Notes under the pieces: generated by a model
Seen by the model: the letters and a program-made list of their open reading frames with translations, nothing else
Databases searched by the model: none
Told to the model about the DNA's origin: nothing
From: Streptococcus mitis SK564
Lineage (GTDB): Bacteria; Bacillota; Bacilli; Lactobacillales; Streptococcaceae
Direction of reading: 5' to 3'
Length of the DNA: 64,000 bases
Assembly: GCF_000148525.1 (NCBI RefSeq)
Contig: NZ_AEDU01000009.1
Span: 1-64,000, forward strand
Part shown: positions 29,511 to 39,248 of the stretch, piece after piece
Layout of the letters: the number at the start of each line of letters is the position of its first letter
How positions within the stretch are numbered: position 1 is the first letter of the stretch
Translations under genes and position numbers: made by a program

Positions 29511-29960
29511 TTATACTTCGTTCTCGGATATTTCCCCAGTTTCTTTAAATCCATAACTGAGGTAACAAGATCTTGCATGTTCATTTTCTGGTTCATAAGA
29601 CAACCAAAGTTTATTGCTTAAACCTGCTGGCGCTGTCCGAACATAGTCTAGTACTTTATCCATAATTGGTTTAAAATATCCTTGATTTTGAAAATTCTTA
29701 TCAATCATAAAACGAAATAGTAAATAATTTCCACTACTAATTCCGATCTTTTTATCATAAGCTATCATCACAAAACCTATAATTGCATCATTATCATAAA
29801 CTGCCAATGGAGCTACAAAATCTCCATTTTTAGTGTAGACGTATGCTTCAGCTAAACTAATTGCGTTGGTTGCAATGAATTGTTTTTGATATTCCTTGAC
29901 ATCCAAATTCAAAACATCAAAATAATTTTCCATTGTAACATCTCTTAGTTCAATTGTCAT
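29511..29960 (-). CDS. GNAT family N-acetyltransferase
   Basis: A 149-residue protein with a GNAT fold: [11 protein letters not shown] at the start, IGFVMIAYD on strand 3-4 and the C-terminal [15 protein letters not shown]. The acetyl-CoA loop is atypical ([10 protein letters not shown]). Closest in look to SpeG/diamine-type acetyltransferases, but the substrate is unknown. The ATG overlaps the 3' end of tdk by 11 bases. Visibly more AT-rich than its neighbours. Confidence 0.75.
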   Translation of the reverse strand: MTIELRDVTMENYFDVLNLDVKEYQKQFIATNAISLAEAYVYTKNGDFVAPLAVYDNDAIIGFVMIAYDKKIGISSGNYLLFRFMIDKNFQNQGYFKPIMDKVLDYVRTAPAGLSNKLWLSYEPENEHARSCYLSYGFKETGEISENEV

Positions 29961-30549
29961 AGTTTTGCTCCTTGTTAGAGGTTATCATTGGCGCAAAATA
30001 ATGTTTACGGCAAACCGAGATATAGGTTTCATTTCCACCAATCTGGATCTGCTCGCCATCATAGACTGGCAGTCCATCCTGTGTACGCAAAACCATAGTT
30101 GCCTTTTTCTTACAATACTGACAGATGGTTTTAATCTCATCGATTTTATCTGCTAAAAGCAAGAGATATTTTGAACCTTCGAATAGTTCATTTCGAAAAT
30201 CATTTTTCAAACCAAAAGCCATGACAGGTATGTCTAACTCATCAACAACACGGGCTAGATTGTAAACATGGTGACGCTTGAGAAACTGGGCTTCATCAAC
30301 CAACACACAGTAAGGCTTTTCTGCTAGGTCTCGGATATAGCCAAAGATATCCGTCGTCTCCTCAATTGCAAGAGCAGGGCGTTTCATACCGATTCGACTC
30401 GACACATAGCCAACACCGTCACGCGTATCCAGAGCCGAGGTCATAATCACAACACCTTTTCCTTGCTCCTCATAGTTATAGGCCACTTTGAGAATCTCAA
30501 TCGTCTTACCAGAGTTCATGGTCCCATAACGATAATACAACTGTGCCAT
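29950..30549 (-). CDS. tdk: Thymidine kinase
   Basis: A 199-residue type II thymidine kinase for thymidine salvage. P-loop GTMNSGKT near residue 10, VDEAQFLK, and CQYCKKKA with a later SVCRKHY giving the structural zinc cysteines. Full length. Divergent from the tautomerase gene. Confidence 0.95.
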   Translation of the reverse strand: MAQLYYRYGTMNSGKTIEILKVAYNYEEQGKGVVIMTSALDTRDGVGYVSSRIGMKRPALAIEETTDIFGYIRDLAEKPYCVLVDEAQFLKRHHVYNLARVVDELDIPVMAFGLKNDFRNELFEGSKYLLLLADKIDEIKTICQYCKKKATMVLRTQDGLPVYDGEQIQIGGNETYISVCRKHYFAPMITSNKEQNYDN

Positions 30550-30591
30550 GTTTCTTGCTTCACGTCCATTTCTAAATTTTTGCTACATTCT

Positions 30592-30597
30592 AGTATA
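30592..30597 (-). promoter_or_regulatory. Extended -10 for tdk
   Basis: TATACT preceded by TGA on the minus strand, about 43 bases upstream of the tdk ATG. No clear -35. Confidence 0.5.
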
Positions 30598-30630
30598 TCA
30601 TAATTTTCTTAAGCTTTAAACGGCAAAATG

Positions 30631-30639
30631 TGGTAAAAT
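30631..30639 (+). promoter_or_regulatory. Extended -10 for the tautomerase gene
   Basis: TGG-TAAAAT, about 33 bases upstream of the ATG, with AGCGGAGGAAG as ribosome site. Confidence 0.5.
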
Positions 30640-30671
30640 AGAAGAAATCAAAACTAGCGGAGGAAGCTATT

Positions 30672-30854
30672 ATGCCATTTGTACGCATCGATTTATTTGA
30701 AGGACGCACGCTCGAACAAAAGAAAGCTCTGGCAAAGGAAGTAACGGAAGCTGTTGTCCGTAACACTGGAGCACCTCAATCTGCTGTCCATGTCATCATC
30801 AACGACATGCCAGAAGGAACTTACTTCCCTCAAGGGGAAATGCGCACCAAATAA
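30672..30854 (+). CDS. 4-oxalocrotonate tautomerase family protein
   Basis: A 60-residue single-domain tautomerase. Pro2, which becomes the N-terminal catalytic proline after Met removal, is present (MPFVRIDL), as is the family Arg in EGRTLEQK. The physiological substrate in streptococci is unknown. Followed by its own terminator. Confidence 0.88.
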   Translation: MPFVRIDLFEGRTLEQKKALAKEVTEAVVRNTGAPQSAVHVIINDMPEGTYFPQGEMRTK

Positions 30855-30857
30855 GCT

Positions 30858-30885
30858 AGCTTAAGCAGAATTGCTTAGGCTTTTT
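30858..30885 (+). terminator. Terminator after the tautomerase gene
   Basis: AGCTTAAGCA/TGCTTAGGCT 10-bp stem (one wobble) with a 4-base loop, running into TTTTT. Confidence 0.8.
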
Positions 30886-30905
30886 CAATCTCCAAGTAGC
30901 ATCCA

Positions 30906-30934
30906 TTGAAGAAATAGTTCAAATTTGTTACAAT
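30906..30934 (+). promoter_or_regulatory. Promoter of mnmE
   Basis: TTGAAG and TACAAT with a 17-base spacer, giving a leader of about 50 bases before the mnmE ATG. Confidence 0.65.
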
Positions 30935-30991
30935 TTGAAAAGAGACTTGGAAAAATTTCCAAGAAAAGAGCTATTTATTAAAGGAAACATT

Positions 30992-32365
30992 ATGATTACA
31001 CGTGAATTTGATACCATCGCTGCTATATCTACTCCACTAGGCGAAGGAGCTATCGGTATTGTCCGCCTGAGCGGAACAGAAAGTTTTGCTATTGCGCAAA
31101 AGATTTTTGAAGGAAAAGACTTGAATCAGGTTGCTAGCCATACCCTTAACTACGGTCACATCGTTGACCCTCAGACAGGAAAAGTCATGGACGAGGTTAT
31201 GGTTGGAGCTATGAAGTCTCCAAAGACATTCACTCGTGAGGATATTATCGAGATTAACACCCACGGTGGGATTGCGGTGACCAATGAGATTCTCCAGCTA
31301 GCTATCCGTGAAGGAGCTCGATTGGCAGAACCTGGTGAATTTACCAAACGTGCCTTTCTAAACGGTCGTGTAGATTTGACACAGGCCGAGGCGGTGATGG
31401 ATATCATCCGCGCCAAGACAGACAAGGCCATGAAGATTGCGGTTAAACAACTTGATGGTTCCCTTTCTGATCTTATCAATAATACCCGTCAAGAAATCCT
31501 TAACACACTTGCCCAAGTCGAGGTTAATATTGATTATCCTGAGTATGACGATGTTGAGGAAGCCACTACTGCTGTTGTCCGTGAGAAGACTATGGAGTTT
31601 GAGCAATTGCTAACAAATCTCCTTAGAACAGCCCGTCGCGGTAAAATCCTTCGTGAAGGAATTTCCACAGCTATCATCGGACGCCCCAACGTTGGAAAAT
31701 CTAGCCTTCTCAACAACCTCTTGCGTGAGGACAAGGCTATCGTTACAGATATTGCTGGTACTACTCGAGATGTCATTGAAGAATACGTCAACATCAATGG
31801 TATTCCTCTCAAACTGATTGATACAGCAGGTATTCGAGAAACAGATGACATCGTGGAACAAATCGGTGTCGAGCGTTCGAAAAAAGCCCTCAAGGAAGCC
31901 GACTTGGTTCTACTGGTGCTAAATGCCAGTGAACCACTAACTGCCCAAGACCGCCAACTCCTAGAAATCAGTCAGGAGACTAATCGCATTATTCTTCTTA
32001 ACAAAACTGACCTGCCTGAAGCGATTGAAACTTCAAAACTTCCTGAAGACGTTATTCGTATTTCAGTTCTTAAAAACCAAAACATCGATAAGATTGAAGA
32101 GCGCATTAACAACCTCTTCTTTGAAAATGCAGGTCTTGTAGAGCAAGATGCAACCTACTTGTCCAACGCCCGTCACATTTCCTTGATTGAGAAGGCCGTT
32201 GAAAGCCTACAAGCTGTTAATGAAGGTCTGGAACTAGGTATGCCAGTTGACTTGCTTCAAGTTGACTTGACTCGTACTTGGGAAATCCTCGGAGAAATCA
32301 CTGGGGATGCTGCTCCTGATGAACTCATCACCCAACTCTTTAGCCAATTCTGTTTAGGAAAATAA
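30992..32365 (+). CDS. mnmE: tRNA modification GTPase MnmE
   Basis: A 457-residue GTPase that, with MnmG, adds the carboxymethylaminomethyl group to wobble uridines. Order: N-terminal folate-binding domain ([17 protein letters not shown]), helical domain, G domain with GRPNVGKSS near residue 228, [12 protein letters not shown] and NKTD, then a C-terminal FCLGK, the Cys motif of the family. I start at MITREFDTI behind AAAGGAAAC, not 19 codons upstream where the frame opens. Confidence 0.95.
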   Translation: MITREFDTIAAISTPLGEGAIGIVRLSGTESFAIAQKIFEGKDLNQVASHTLNYGHIVDPQTGKVMDEVMVGAMKSPKTFTREDIIEINTHGGIAVTNEILQLAIREGARLAEPGEFTKRAFLNGRVDLTQAEAVMDIIRAKTDKAMKIAVKQLDGSLSDLINNTRQEILNTLAQVEVNIDYPEYDDVEEATTAVVREKTMEFEQLLTNLLRTARRGKILREGISTAIIGRPNVGKSSLLNNLLREDKAIVTDIAGTTRDVIEEYVNINGIPLKLIDTAGIRETDDIVEQIGVERSKKALKEADLVLLVLNASEPLTAQDRQLLEISQETNRIILLNKTDLPEAIETSKLPEDVIRISVLKNQNIDKIEERINNLFFENAGLVEQDATYLSNARHISLIEKAVESLQAVNEGLELGMPVDLLQVDLTRTWEILGEITGDAAPDELITQLFSQFCLGK

Positions 32366-32368
32366 GAA

Positions 32369-32404
32369 AAATCCATGATCGTTCTTGCGGTCATGGATTT
32401 TATT
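32369..32404. terminator. Terminator shared by mnmE and dapA
   Basis: AAATCCATGA/TCATGGATTT stem with a 12-base loop, T-rich on both strands, placed between two convergent genes. Confidence 0.8.
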
Positions 32405-32410
32405 GTCTTA

Positions 32411-33346
32411 TTAGTAATCTGGTCTTAAAACCCCTGTTACAGTTGCCTTGGTTGCTTCGTAGTCGCCATCTACGACGACTTTGATAATGCGTTTGGCATC
32501 TTCTTCTGGTGCTGGAACAAGAGGTAGACGAGTTGGACCAGCTTCAAATCCCATATAGTTCAGAACTGCCTTAACAGGAGCAGGACTTGGATAAGAGAAG
32601 AGGGCATTGACTTTAGGAATGAATTTACGCTGAATAGCTGCTGCTTTCTTCATATCGCTTTCTGCAATGGCGGTAAACATCTCGTGCATCTCATCCCCAT
32701 TTGTATGGGATGCAACAGAAATAACCCCGTCCGCACCAAGGTTCATGGCATGGAAAGCATCTCCATCCTCACCAGTATAGACCAAGAACTCTTCTGGTTT
32801 GTGCTCAATCAAGTAAGCCATATTGGCCAAGCTGGTACATTCTTTAACACCGATGATATTTGGATGGTCAGCCAAACGAAGCATAGTTTCTGGAGTCAAT
32901 TCAACAACCACACGCCCTGGAATGTTATAGATAATAATTGGTAGGTCAGAAGCATCTGCAATAGCCTTAAAGTGCTGATACATCCCTTCTTGAGAAGGTT
33001 TGTTGTAGTAAGGAACAATAGCAAGACCAGCCGCAAAACCGCCAAATTCTGCTACTTCTTTGACAAACTCAATAGAGTCACGCGTATCATTGGTACCTAC
33101 ACCCGCAATCAAAGGAACGCGTCCATTGACAATCTTTTGTACAGCCGCAAATAGCTCCAACTCTTCATCGTGGGTCAAAGTTGGACTCTCAGCAGTCGTT
33201 CCAGCTAGAAGAATTCCGTCTGTATGATGCGCTAACAAATGCTCAATCAAGGCTGGAATGGCATCAAAATTGATGGAACCATCCTCATGGAAGGGGGTAA
33301 TAAAAGCTGTGATGATTTTACACTCTTTTAAATCTTGATAAGACAT
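32411..33346 (-). CDS. dapA: 4-hydroxy-tetrahydrodipicolinate synthase
   Basis: A 311-residue TIM-barrel aldolase that condenses pyruvate and aspartate semialdehyde in the lysine/diaminopimelate pathway. The Schiff-base Lys is in GVKECTS near residue 168, with the Tyr in IIIYNIPGR and the GTTAESPTL pyruvate motif. It follows asd, which makes its substrate. Confidence 0.95.
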   Translation of the reverse strand: MSYQDLKECKIITAFITPFHEDGSINFDAIPALIEHLLAHHTDGILLAGTTAESPTLTHDEELELFAAVQKIVNGRVPLIAGVGTNDTRDSIEFVKEVAEFGGFAAGLAIVPYYNKPSQEGMYQHFKAIADASDLPIIIYNIPGRVVVELTPETMLRLADHPNIIGVKECTSLANMAYLIEHKPEEFLVYTGEDGDAFHAMNLGADGVISVASHTNGDEMHEMFTAIAESDMKKAAAIQRKFIPKVNALFSYPSPAPVKAVLNYMGFEAGPTRLPLVPAPEEDAKRIIKVVVDGDYEATKATVTGVLRPDY

Positions 33347-33370
33347 GAAAACACCTCTCTATTTCAAAGA

Positions 33371-33390
33371 AGGAGTTCATCTGAACTCCT
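33371..33390 (-). terminator. Hairpin between asd and dapA
   Basis: AGGAGTTCA and TGAACTCCT form a nine-base inverted repeat, then TTCTTT on the minus strand. It could lower read-through from asd into dapA; the T-run is imperfect. Confidence 0.5.
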
Positions 33391-33401
33391 AAACGATATG
33401 A

Positions 33402-34478
33402 CTATTTTAATTCAAATTTCAATTCGGCTGTTGGACGAACCAATCCACGTTCATGAAGAGTTTCAGCAATCTGAACTGAGTTCCAAGCAGCACCTTTGAG
33501 CAGGTTGTCTGAAACGACCCACATGTGAATTCCTTTTTCTGCATCCAGGTCTTTACGGATACGACCAACAAAGGTATCACGCGAACCCACTGCATTGATG
33601 GCTTGCGGATAGATTTGATGAGCTACATCATCTTCGAGAACAGCACCTGGGAAGGCTGCGATAGCTGCTTTGACTTCTTCGATTGGAGCAACTTCTTTTG
33701 TTTCGATGTAAACAGACTCAGAGTGAGCTGACAAGACTGGAATACGCACACATGTTGCTGAAACGGCAATACTGTCATCTTCCATGATTTTCTTAGTTTC
33801 CTTAGTCATCTTCATCTCTTCGTAAGTATAATCATTGTCCGTGAAGACATCAATTTGTGGAAGAGCATTGAAGGCGATAGGATAGTGTTTCTTGTCACCG
33901 CCTGAAGGTAAGATTTCCGCATGCAAATCACGCGGTTTCACTCCATCATTCAAGACTTCACGAAGTTCACGTTGTGTTTCAAGAATCGCTCCCATACCAG
34001 CACCTGAAACGGCTTGGTAAGTTGAAACAATGATACGGTCCAAGCCCCATTTTTGACGGACAGGTTCAAGCGCCACCATCATTTGAATTGTTGAACAGTT
34101 AGGGCAGGCAATGATCCCGTTGTGGGCATCAAGTGCATGAGCATTGACCTCTGGAACAACCAAAGGAACATCTGGATTTTGACGGAAGTAAGATGTATTG
34201 TCTACTACTACCGCTCCAGCTTTAACTGCGTATGGTGCATACTTAGCTGATGTAGAACCACCTGCTGAAAAGAGAGCAATATCAACTCCTTCAAAAGCTG
34301 TTTCAGTCGTTTCTTCAATCGTAATATCTTGATCTTTAAATTTCAAAGTCTTGCCTGCTGAACGTGCAGAAGCAAGTAAACGGATTTTATCGATTGGAAG
34401 TGTTGATTCTTCCAACATTTTTATCATCTGAGCTCCGACAGCACCTGTCGCGCCGACTACAGCAACTGTATATCCCAT
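33402..34478 (-). CDS. asd: Aspartate-semialdehyde dehydrogenase
   Basis: A 358-residue NADP enzyme making aspartate semialdehyde for lysine, threonine and methionine synthesis. The Rossmann loop [10 protein letters not shown] opens the protein; the catalytic Cys is in ACPNCSTIQ near residue 127 and the catalytic His in [10 protein letters not shown]. Full length. It has its own promoter and lies downstream of the asd RNA. Confidence 0.96.
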   Translation of the reverse strand: MGYTVAVVGATGAVGAQMIKMLEESTLPIDKIRLLASARSAGKTLKFKDQDITIEETTETAFEGVDIALFSAGGSTSAKYAPYAVKAGAVVVDNTSYFRQNPDVPLVVPEVNAHALDAHNGIIACPNCSTIQMMVALEPVRQKWGLDRIIVSTYQAVSGAGMGAILETQRELREVLNDGVKPRDLHAEILPSGGDKKHYPIAFNALPQIDVFTDNDYTYEEMKMTKETKKIMEDDSIAVSATCVRIPVLSAHSESVYIETKEVAPIEEVKAAIAAFPGAVLEDDVAHQIYPQAINAVGSRDTFVGRIRKDLDAEKGIHMWVVSDNLLKGAAWNSVQIAETLHERGLVRPTAELKFELK

Positions 34479-34523
34479 AAATAACCTCTTTCGGAATTTT
34501 CTAAAAATTTCTATAATAGATGT

Positions 34524-34551
34524 ATTATACTACTTTTTCCATGAATTGCAA
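34524..34551 (-). promoter_or_regulatory. Promoter of asd
   Basis: TTGCAA and TATAAT on the minus strand with a 16-base spacer. It lies downstream of the asd RNA terminator, so the gene need not depend on read-through. Confidence 0.65.
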
Positions 34552-34576
34552 AGCTTTTTCATCATTTTTTGGAAAA

Positions 34577-34604
34577 TAAAAATCCCCAGTCGCTAGACTA
34601 GGGA
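34577..34604 (-). terminator. Terminator of the asd RNA
   Basis: TCCCTAGTC/GACTGGGGA stem with one mismatch, a short loop, and TTTTTATTTT. Confidence 0.75.
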
Positions 34605-34719
34605 CTAAGAGGCATCTTCATGTGATGAGCAGGTTCACACAACTCATCAAGGTCCGCTCCTGCGTTATGACCTCCTTATGCTCAATAGTAGTCCGAAGAC
34701 TACCTATCGACTCATCGCA
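34577..34719 (-). ncRNA. asd RNA
   Basis: A structured, gene-free 140-base segment upstream of asd, bounded by a promoter and a terminator. It contains long complementary segments, such as GGTAGTCTTCGGACTACT, and a GGAGGTCATAACGCAGGAGCGGACC region. The position matches the asd RNA motif described in Lactobacillales, an RNA of unknown function found upstream of asd. The identification rests on position and structure; I did not fit it to a covariance model. The 5' end is predicted from the -10 box. Confidence 0.75.
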
Positions 34720-34725
34720 TCTATT

Positions 34726-34754
34726 ATTCTACTAGATAGAGTCACTTTTGTCAA
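34726..34754 (-). promoter_or_regulatory. Sigma-A promoter of the asd RNA
   Basis: A perfect TTGACA (34749-34754) and TAGAAT (34726-34731) on the minus strand, spacer 17. Confidence 0.8.
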
Positions 34755-34860
34755 CAGCCAAAACGCTTTAACTTCATTTATACAGGTGCATAAGAAAACC
34801 AAGGTTATTTCTTCTCTTTCATGCTAAGAGATATTTTTGAAACATTTGGGGCAGACATAA

Positions 34861-34890
34861 CAAAAAGCCTTGTAAATCAAGAGCTTTTTG
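34861..34890 (-). terminator. Terminator after tRNA-Thr
   Basis: CAAAAAGC ... GCTTTTTG with an inner CTTG/CAAG pairing, ten bases past the tRNA 3' end on the minus strand. Confidence 0.7.
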
Positions 34891-34900
34891 TCTAGTTTAT

Positions 34901-34972
34901 GCTAATTGCCGGGATTGAACCGGCGACCTCATCCTTACCATGGATGCGCTCTGCCAACTGAGCTAAATCAGC
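34901..34972 (-). tRNA. tRNA-Thr (anticodon GGT)
   Basis: A 72-base cloverleaf: acceptor GCTGATT/AATTAGC (one G:T), D arm with AGCTCAGTTGGCAGAGC, anticodon loop ATGGTAA within CATCC/GGATG, and a T arm with GGTTCAATCCC. CCA is not encoded. Confidence 0.95.
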
Positions 34973-35071
34973 TTACTTAAGAAGTATACTATAATCAGAA
35001 AAACTTGTCAAGTTTCCTTAGAAATTTTCTATAAGAAAAAGCCAGGTAAAGGCTACCTAGCTTGTCCTGTT

Positions 35072-35581
35072 CTATTTGCTTAAATCGATTCGACGACTAA
35101 TTTTACCAATAATAATCGCTCCAATAATCAATGAGGCAAATTCACCGATCCCTGTTGTGAACCAAGTAAGGAAAAATGGTAATTCTGCTACAATATTTAA
35201 CTCTGCAGCGATAGTAAACATGGAAATTGAAAAGAGGATTGAAAAGAAGAAATGATCTTTTCGAATCAATCCGTTAAAGAAGTAATCCTTGCTATATTTT
35301 GCAAAAAGCCAAACACCTAAACTGAGGAATACCAAGGTTGATCCGCCACCAACAAAGACATCTAGTAGTCCGAAGCTAAAGAAATTAGCAATCATACAAC
35401 CGATAGTAACTCCGATGATGTACTTAGGATTGTAAAAAGCCATAAAGTTCATCATTTCTGAGATACGGAACTGATAAGCACCATAGCTGATTGCATTTAG
35501 GGGCGGTGTGACAGTCAAAACGACATAAATAGCAGCAACGATTGCAATATCTGCAACATCACGAATAGTTAATTTTTTCAT
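35072..35581 (-). CDS. queT: Queuosine precursor transporter QueT
   Basis: A 169-residue S component of an ECF-type transporter, about five or six membrane segments. It takes up a queuosine precursor such as preQ1; the assignment rests on family resemblance and above all on the preQ1 riboswitch directly upstream. The frame opens 20 codons earlier inside the riboswitch; the real ATG (MKKLTIRDVADIA) uses the AAGGAG that belongs to the riboswitch. Confidence 0.92.
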   Translation of the reverse strand: MKKLTIRDVADIAIVAAIYVVLTVTPPLNAISYGAYQFRISEMMNFMAFYNPKYIIGVTIGCMIANFFSFGLLDVFVGGGSTLVFLSLGVWLFAKYSKDYFFNGLIRKDHFFFSILFSISMFTIAAELNIVAELPFFLTWFTTGIGEFASLIIGAIIIGKISRRIDLSK

Positions 35582-35584
35582 CTT

Positions 35585-35642
35585 TTCTCCTTTAGCGGTT
35601 ATCCGCGTGTAATATGCTTGGTGAAAGAAGCTAAGCACCAAG
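35585..35642 (-). promoter_or_regulatory. preQ1 class II riboswitch
   Basis: The minus strand reads CTTGGTGC ... GCACCAAG-type pairing (CTTGGTG/CACCAAG), then CATATTACACGCGGATAACCGC and AAAGGAGAA. As I recall it, this matches the S. pneumoniae preQ1-II aptamer of known structure at nearly every position. The final pairing takes in the ribosome site of queT, so ligand should turn off translation. Confidence 0.93.
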
Positions 35643-35664
35643 GGTTGCTTTATTCAACCTTACT

Positions 35665-35697
35665 AGTATAGCACAATAGCCTGCTTTATGCTATACT
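35665..35697. promoter_or_regulatory. Mirror-image divergent extended -10 promoters
   Basis: TGCTATACT occurs on the plus strand at 35689-35697 (towards gtrA) and on the minus strand at 35665-35673 (towards queT), a nine-base inverted repeat. Each is a TGn-TATACT extended -10. The gtrA copy ends only 7 bases before the gtrA ATG. Confidence 0.7.
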
Positions 35698-35703
35698 TAA
35701 AAC

Positions 35704-36135
35704 ATGAAAATTCGTATTCAAAAATTTTTTAACAATGAAATCTTAGCCTATCTCTTTTTTGGCCTTGCAACAACTCTAGTTTCGATTCTCTCGCGATTGG
35801 TCATTTATCAACTAAGTCATCAGGAACTTCTTGCTACTGGCCTAGCAAATATTATTGGTATCCTATTTGCCTTTATCACAAATGATACGATTGTATTTAA
35901 GCAAGCTAGGCAGAATTGGCCAAGACGTTTAGTGAAATTTTCTCTTGCCCGCCTTTCTACTTTTCTGTTAGACTTGCTCCTTACTTTTCTATTTGTAACC
36001 CAGTTTCCTAATATTATTGGTCAGTTCGTAAACGGGAATCTTGATAAAGTAAATGCAATCGAAACAATTCTTGCACAATTATTGATAATTATCCTTAATT
36101 ATATTTTTAGTAAGGTTTTTATTTTTAAAAAATAA
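35704..36135 (+). CDS. GtrA family membrane protein
   Basis: A 143-residue protein with four hydrophobic segments and the GtrA/DPMS layout (short charged N-terminus, YLFFGLATTLVSI, FAFITNDTIVF). Such proteins assist transfer of lipid-linked sugars in wall or glycolipid decoration. There is no ribosome site before the ATG; see the leaderless finding. Confidence 0.82.
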   Translation: MKIRIQKFFNNEILAYLFFGLATTLVSILSRLVIYQLSHQELLATGLANIIGILFAFITNDTIVFKQARQNWPRRLVKFSLARLSTFLLDLLLTFLFVTQFPNIIGQFVNGNLDKVNAIETILAQLLIIILNYIFSKVFIFKK

Positions 36136-36215
36136 AATTTTTGAGCATATAGCTTGCAAGTTCTTCTCGATTAATATAAAATGAAGAGTAAAAATTTTTG
36201 AAAGGTAAAATAAAA

Positions 36216-36596
36216 ATGTTAAAAGATCTTAAATCATTTTTGCTTCGTGGTAATGTTGTTGACCTTGCTGTCGGTGTGATTATTGCCTCTGCTTTTGGTG
36301 CTATCGTAACTTCATTCGTTAACGATATCATCACTCCACTTCTATTGAATCCCGCTTTGAAAGCTGCGAAAGTACAAAATATCGCTGAGCTTGCATGGAA
36401 TGGTGTTACTTATGGTAAATTCTTGAGTGCTATTATCAACTTCCTTGTAGTTGGTACTGTTCTCTTCTTTGTGATTAAAGCAATGGAAAAAGCTCAAAAC
36501 CTTACTAAGAAAGAAGAAGCTGCTGAGGAAGCTCCAGCTGGTCCAACTGAGTTGGAAGTACTTCAAGAAATCAAAGCCCTTCTTGAGAAAAAATAA
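36216..36596 (+). CDS. mscL: Large-conductance mechanosensitive channel MscL
   Basis: A 126-residue channel that opens under membrane tension in osmotic downshock. The first helix has LLRGNVVDLAVGVIIASAFG, and the second transmembrane helix (LVVGTVLFFVIKAMEKA) is followed by a charged C-terminal coiled coil. Start MLKDLKSFL behind GAAAGG; the frame opens six codons earlier. Own terminator. Confidence 0.94.
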   Translation: MLKDLKSFLLRGNVVDLAVGVIIASAFGAIVTSFVNDIITPLLLNPALKAAKVQNIAELAWNGVTYGKFLSAIINFLVVGTVLFFVIKAMEKAQNLTKKEEAAEEAPAGPTELEVLQEIKALLEKK

Positions 36597-36603
36597 TCGA
36601 TTA

Positions 36604-36635
36604 AAAGGATCTAGCGCAAAGCTAAATCCTTTTTC
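36604..36635 (+). terminator. Terminator after mscL
   Basis: AAAGGAT ... ATCCTTT with an inner AGC/GCT pairing, followed by TTTTCTTT. It lies between convergent mscL and hemH. Confidence 0.75.
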
Positions 36636-36636
36636 T

Positions 36637-37731
36637 TTACTCTTTTGGTAACTTACCTGCTTTCTCAAGCATTTTCTTGATAAGATAAGGCATCTTAACA
36701 TTTTCTCGACCTTTTTTCTCAATCAATTTTTTCACAAATTCTGGCATTTGTAAATCTTGAGATTCAGCCAAAATGTTTTTCGTCTCGTCTGAAGGAACTA
36801 ACTCATCAAAGGTTTCTTCTTCTGGGAGAAATTCCTTAAACTCCTGATGTTCATTAGCTCTGACTGTATTGACCAAGGCATCAATCAAGCGAGAATCCGT
36901 ATTGGGCATTGGTGGACGATGGTAGTTCACACCCAATTCTTGACACAAGTCATAACATTCCACATCATTATCAAACAAGACTTCAATATGCTCGCTAATG
37001 AAGCTGATAGGAACAAAAATATAATGGTCTGGATGTTCTGTCTGTTCTCTGAGATACTCCAAAACATCTGGCTTAATCCAAGGAATACCGATATCACTTT
37101 CACTCTGCCAAGTGTTAGTATATTGCTCAGGACTCAAACCTAGTTTTTCAGCAACTAACTTGCTATTTTCGAAAATTTGGTCAATATATGGGTCACCAAA
37201 ATCCAAAGCAAAAATAGGCACACTATGGGCTGAAAAGATGACTTTAAAGCTATCCTGCTTTACTTCTTCTTTTAAAATCTTAGCAATTTCATCTGCCCAA
37301 TAGTTTAAGAGCGCTTCTTCCTGATACCAGTCCTTAATGACCAAAAATTGAATTTGCTTGCTTTCTAAAAATTTCTCATAACCCATGACAGAGTAAAAAG
37401 AATAATGAGGCTCCAAAATCAAGCAAATACACTGTTCAATGCCGTCTGCTTCCATCTGACCAATCACATCTGGAATAAAGGGACTGGAAAACTTATTGGC
37501 AAAATAGACACTATACTCATTCCCCAGTCTAGCTTCTACTAAGGCAACTTCTTCACGGGTAATTCTTTGCAGAGGCGTACCTCCAATAAGTACATAATTA
37601 TCATAGAGTGTTTGAATCTCGTGATCTTGAGGTCTCACTCCACGACGAATATTTGTGAAAAAATCAGCTACACCTTCAAAGGTAATCTCTTCTGGCGAAC
37701 CGAAAGTCATCATTAAAATTGCTTTTTTCAT
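36637..37731 (-). CDS. hemH: Ferrochelatase
   Basis: A 364-residue ferrochelatase family protein (in Gram-positives often a coproporphyrin ferrochelatase). The metal-site His is in FSAHSVP near residue 180, and the Glu in [11 protein letters not shown] near 262. No other haem biosynthesis gene lies in the window, and streptococci generally lack the pathway, so its job may be to handle exogenous porphyrin; that is inference. Confidence 0.92.
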   Translation of the reverse strand: MKKAILMMTFGSPEEITFEGVADFFTNIRRGVRPQDHEIQTLYDNYVLIGGTPLQRITREEVALVEARLGNEYSVYFANKFSSPFIPDVIGQMEADGIEQCICLILEPHYSFYSVMGYEKFLESKQIQFLVIKDWYQEEALLNYWADEIAKILKEEVKQDSFKVIFSAHSVPIFALDFGDPYIDQIFENSKLVAEKLGLSPEQYTNTWQSESDIGIPWIKPDVLEYLREQTEHPDHYIFVPISFISEHIEVLFDNDVECYDLCQELGVNYHRPPMPNTDSRLIDALVNTVRANEHQEFKEFLPEEETFDELVPSDETKNILAESQDLQMPEFVKKLIEKKGRENVKMPYLIKKMLEKAGKLPKE

Positions 37732-37826
37732 AATTGCTTCCTTGTGATATTTTTATCAAGTTTATTTTATCATTTATCCATTAATAAGTAAACGCCAACA
37801 TAGCGAATTTCCCGAACTTCTGTGTT

Positions 37827-37855
37827 TTGTTTTTCTCTCTTTTCTATGATACAAT
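37827..37855 (+). promoter_or_regulatory. Promoter of pepT
   Basis: TTGTTT and TGA-TACAAT (extended -10) with a 17-base spacer, 29 bases before the pepT ATG. Confidence 0.65.
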
Positions 37856-37884
37856 GGAAAAAATGAATTCAAAAGGAGTTTTTT

Positions 37885-39108
37885 ATGACTTATCCAAATC
37901 TCTTGGATCGCTTCTTAACCTACGTTAAGGTCAACACGCGCTCTGATGAACACTCTACTACTACTCCAAGTACGCAGAGTCAGGTAGATTTTGCTACAAA
38001 TGTTCTTATTCCTGAAATGAAACGTGTTGGACTTCAAAACGTCTACTACCTTCCAAATGGTTTTGCAATTGGGACCTTGCCAGCTAACGATCCAGCTCTA
38101 ACACGAAAAATTGGCTTCATCTCCCATATGGATACTGCTGATTTTAATGCCGAAGGAGTCAATCCACAGGTAATTGAAAACTACGATGGTAGTGTGATTG
38201 AACTTGGAAATTCTGGTTTCAAACTCGATCCAGCCGACTTCAAGAGTCTTGAAAAATATCCAGGACAAACGCTCATCACAACCGACGGAACAACCTTGCT
38301 AGGTGCTGATGACAAGTCAGGAATTGCTGAAATTATGACTGCTATTGAATATCTGACTGCCCACCCTGAAATCAAACACTGTGAGATTCGTGTTGGTTTT
38401 GGTCCAGATGAAGAAATCGGTGTTGGTGCTAATAAATTTGATGCAGAAGATTTTGATGTTGATTTTGCCTACACTGTTGATGGTGGTCCATTAGGTGAGC
38501 TTCAGTACGAGACCTTCTCAGCAGCTGGTGCTGAATTGCATTTCCAAGGCCGTAATGTCCACCCTGGTACTGCCAAAGGGCAAATGGTCAACGCCCTTCA
38601 GCTAGCAATTGATTTTCACAATCAACTTCCAGAAAAGGACAGACCTGAGTTAACGGATGGTTACCAAGGTTTCTATCATCTAATGGATGTAACAGGTAGC
38701 GTTGAGGAGGCAAGTGCTAGCTACATCATTCGCGATTTTGAAAAAGATGCCTTTGCAGCGCGTAAAGCAACTATGAAGTCTATCGCTGATAAGATGAATC
38801 AAGAACTTGGGAGCGACCGTGTCACTCTCAACTTGACAGACCAGTACTACAATATGAAAGAAGTCATTGAAAAAGATATGACTCCAATTACCATTGCTAA
38901 AGCCGTTATGGAAGATTTGGGGATCACTCCTATAATCGAACCAATCCGTGGTGGAACAGACGGCTCTAAAATTTCTTTTATGGGAATCCCAACTCCTAAT
39001 ATCTTTGCGGGAGGAGAAAATATGCACGGACGTTTTGAATACGTCAGCCTTCAGACCATGGAACGTGCAGTTGATACCATCATTGGTATCGTAGCTTATA
39101 AATACTAA
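37885..39108 (+). CDS. pepT: Peptidase T (tripeptidase)
   Basis: A 407-residue M20B zinc aminopeptidase that releases the N-terminal residue of tripeptides. Zinc-site motifs: [10 protein letters not shown] near residue 80, [13 protein letters not shown] near 140, [11 protein letters not shown] near 175, TVDGGPLGE and, at the end, [11 protein letters not shown] and ENMHGRFEY. Full length, behind AAAGGAG. Confidence 0.97.
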   Translation: MTYPNLLDRFLTYVKVNTRSDEHSTTTPSTQSQVDFATNVLIPEMKRVGLQNVYYLPNGFAIGTLPANDPALTRKIGFISHMDTADFNAEGVNPQVIENYDGSVIELGNSGFKLDPADFKSLEKYPGQTLITTDGTTLLGADDKSGIAEIMTAIEYLTAHPEIKHCEIRVGFGPDEEIGVGANKFDAEDFDVDFAYTVDGGPLGELQYETFSAAGAELHFQGRNVHPGTAKGQMVNALQLAIDFHNQLPEKDRPELTDGYQGFYHLMDVTGSVEEASASYIIRDFEKDAFAARKATMKSIADKMNQELGSDRVTLNLTDQYYNMKEVIEKDMTPITIAKAVMEDLGITPIIEPIRGGTDGSKISFMGIPTPNIFAGGENMHGRFEYVSLQTMERAVDTIIGIVAYKY

Positions 39109-39168
39109 AAATAGGCTGGACAAAAACTAAATTTTAAGAGAAAATGAAGTAAATCTTCACACAATAAA

Positions 39169-39213
39169 ACGCATAGTATCAAGGTTTTCGGCTCCTGATA
39201 CTGTGCGTTTTTT
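39169..39213. terminator. Bidirectional terminator between pepT and eutD
   Basis: ACGCATAGTATCA paired with TGATACTGTGCGT (one wobble), then TTTTTT on the plus strand and a T-rich tract on the minus strand, between convergent genes. Confidence 0.8.
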
Positions 39214-39248
39214 GATTATAAATACGAATTATTTAGTAGTACTTCTCT

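Noticed and set aside
31171-31893. Open frames of 75-119 codons antisense to mnmE
   Set aside because: No ribosome sites or recognisable domains; the mnmE frame is complete and explains the sequence.
34577-34745. T-box or lysine riboswitch controlling asd
   Set aside because: No T-box motif or lysine-switch core was found, and asd has its own promoter past the terminator.
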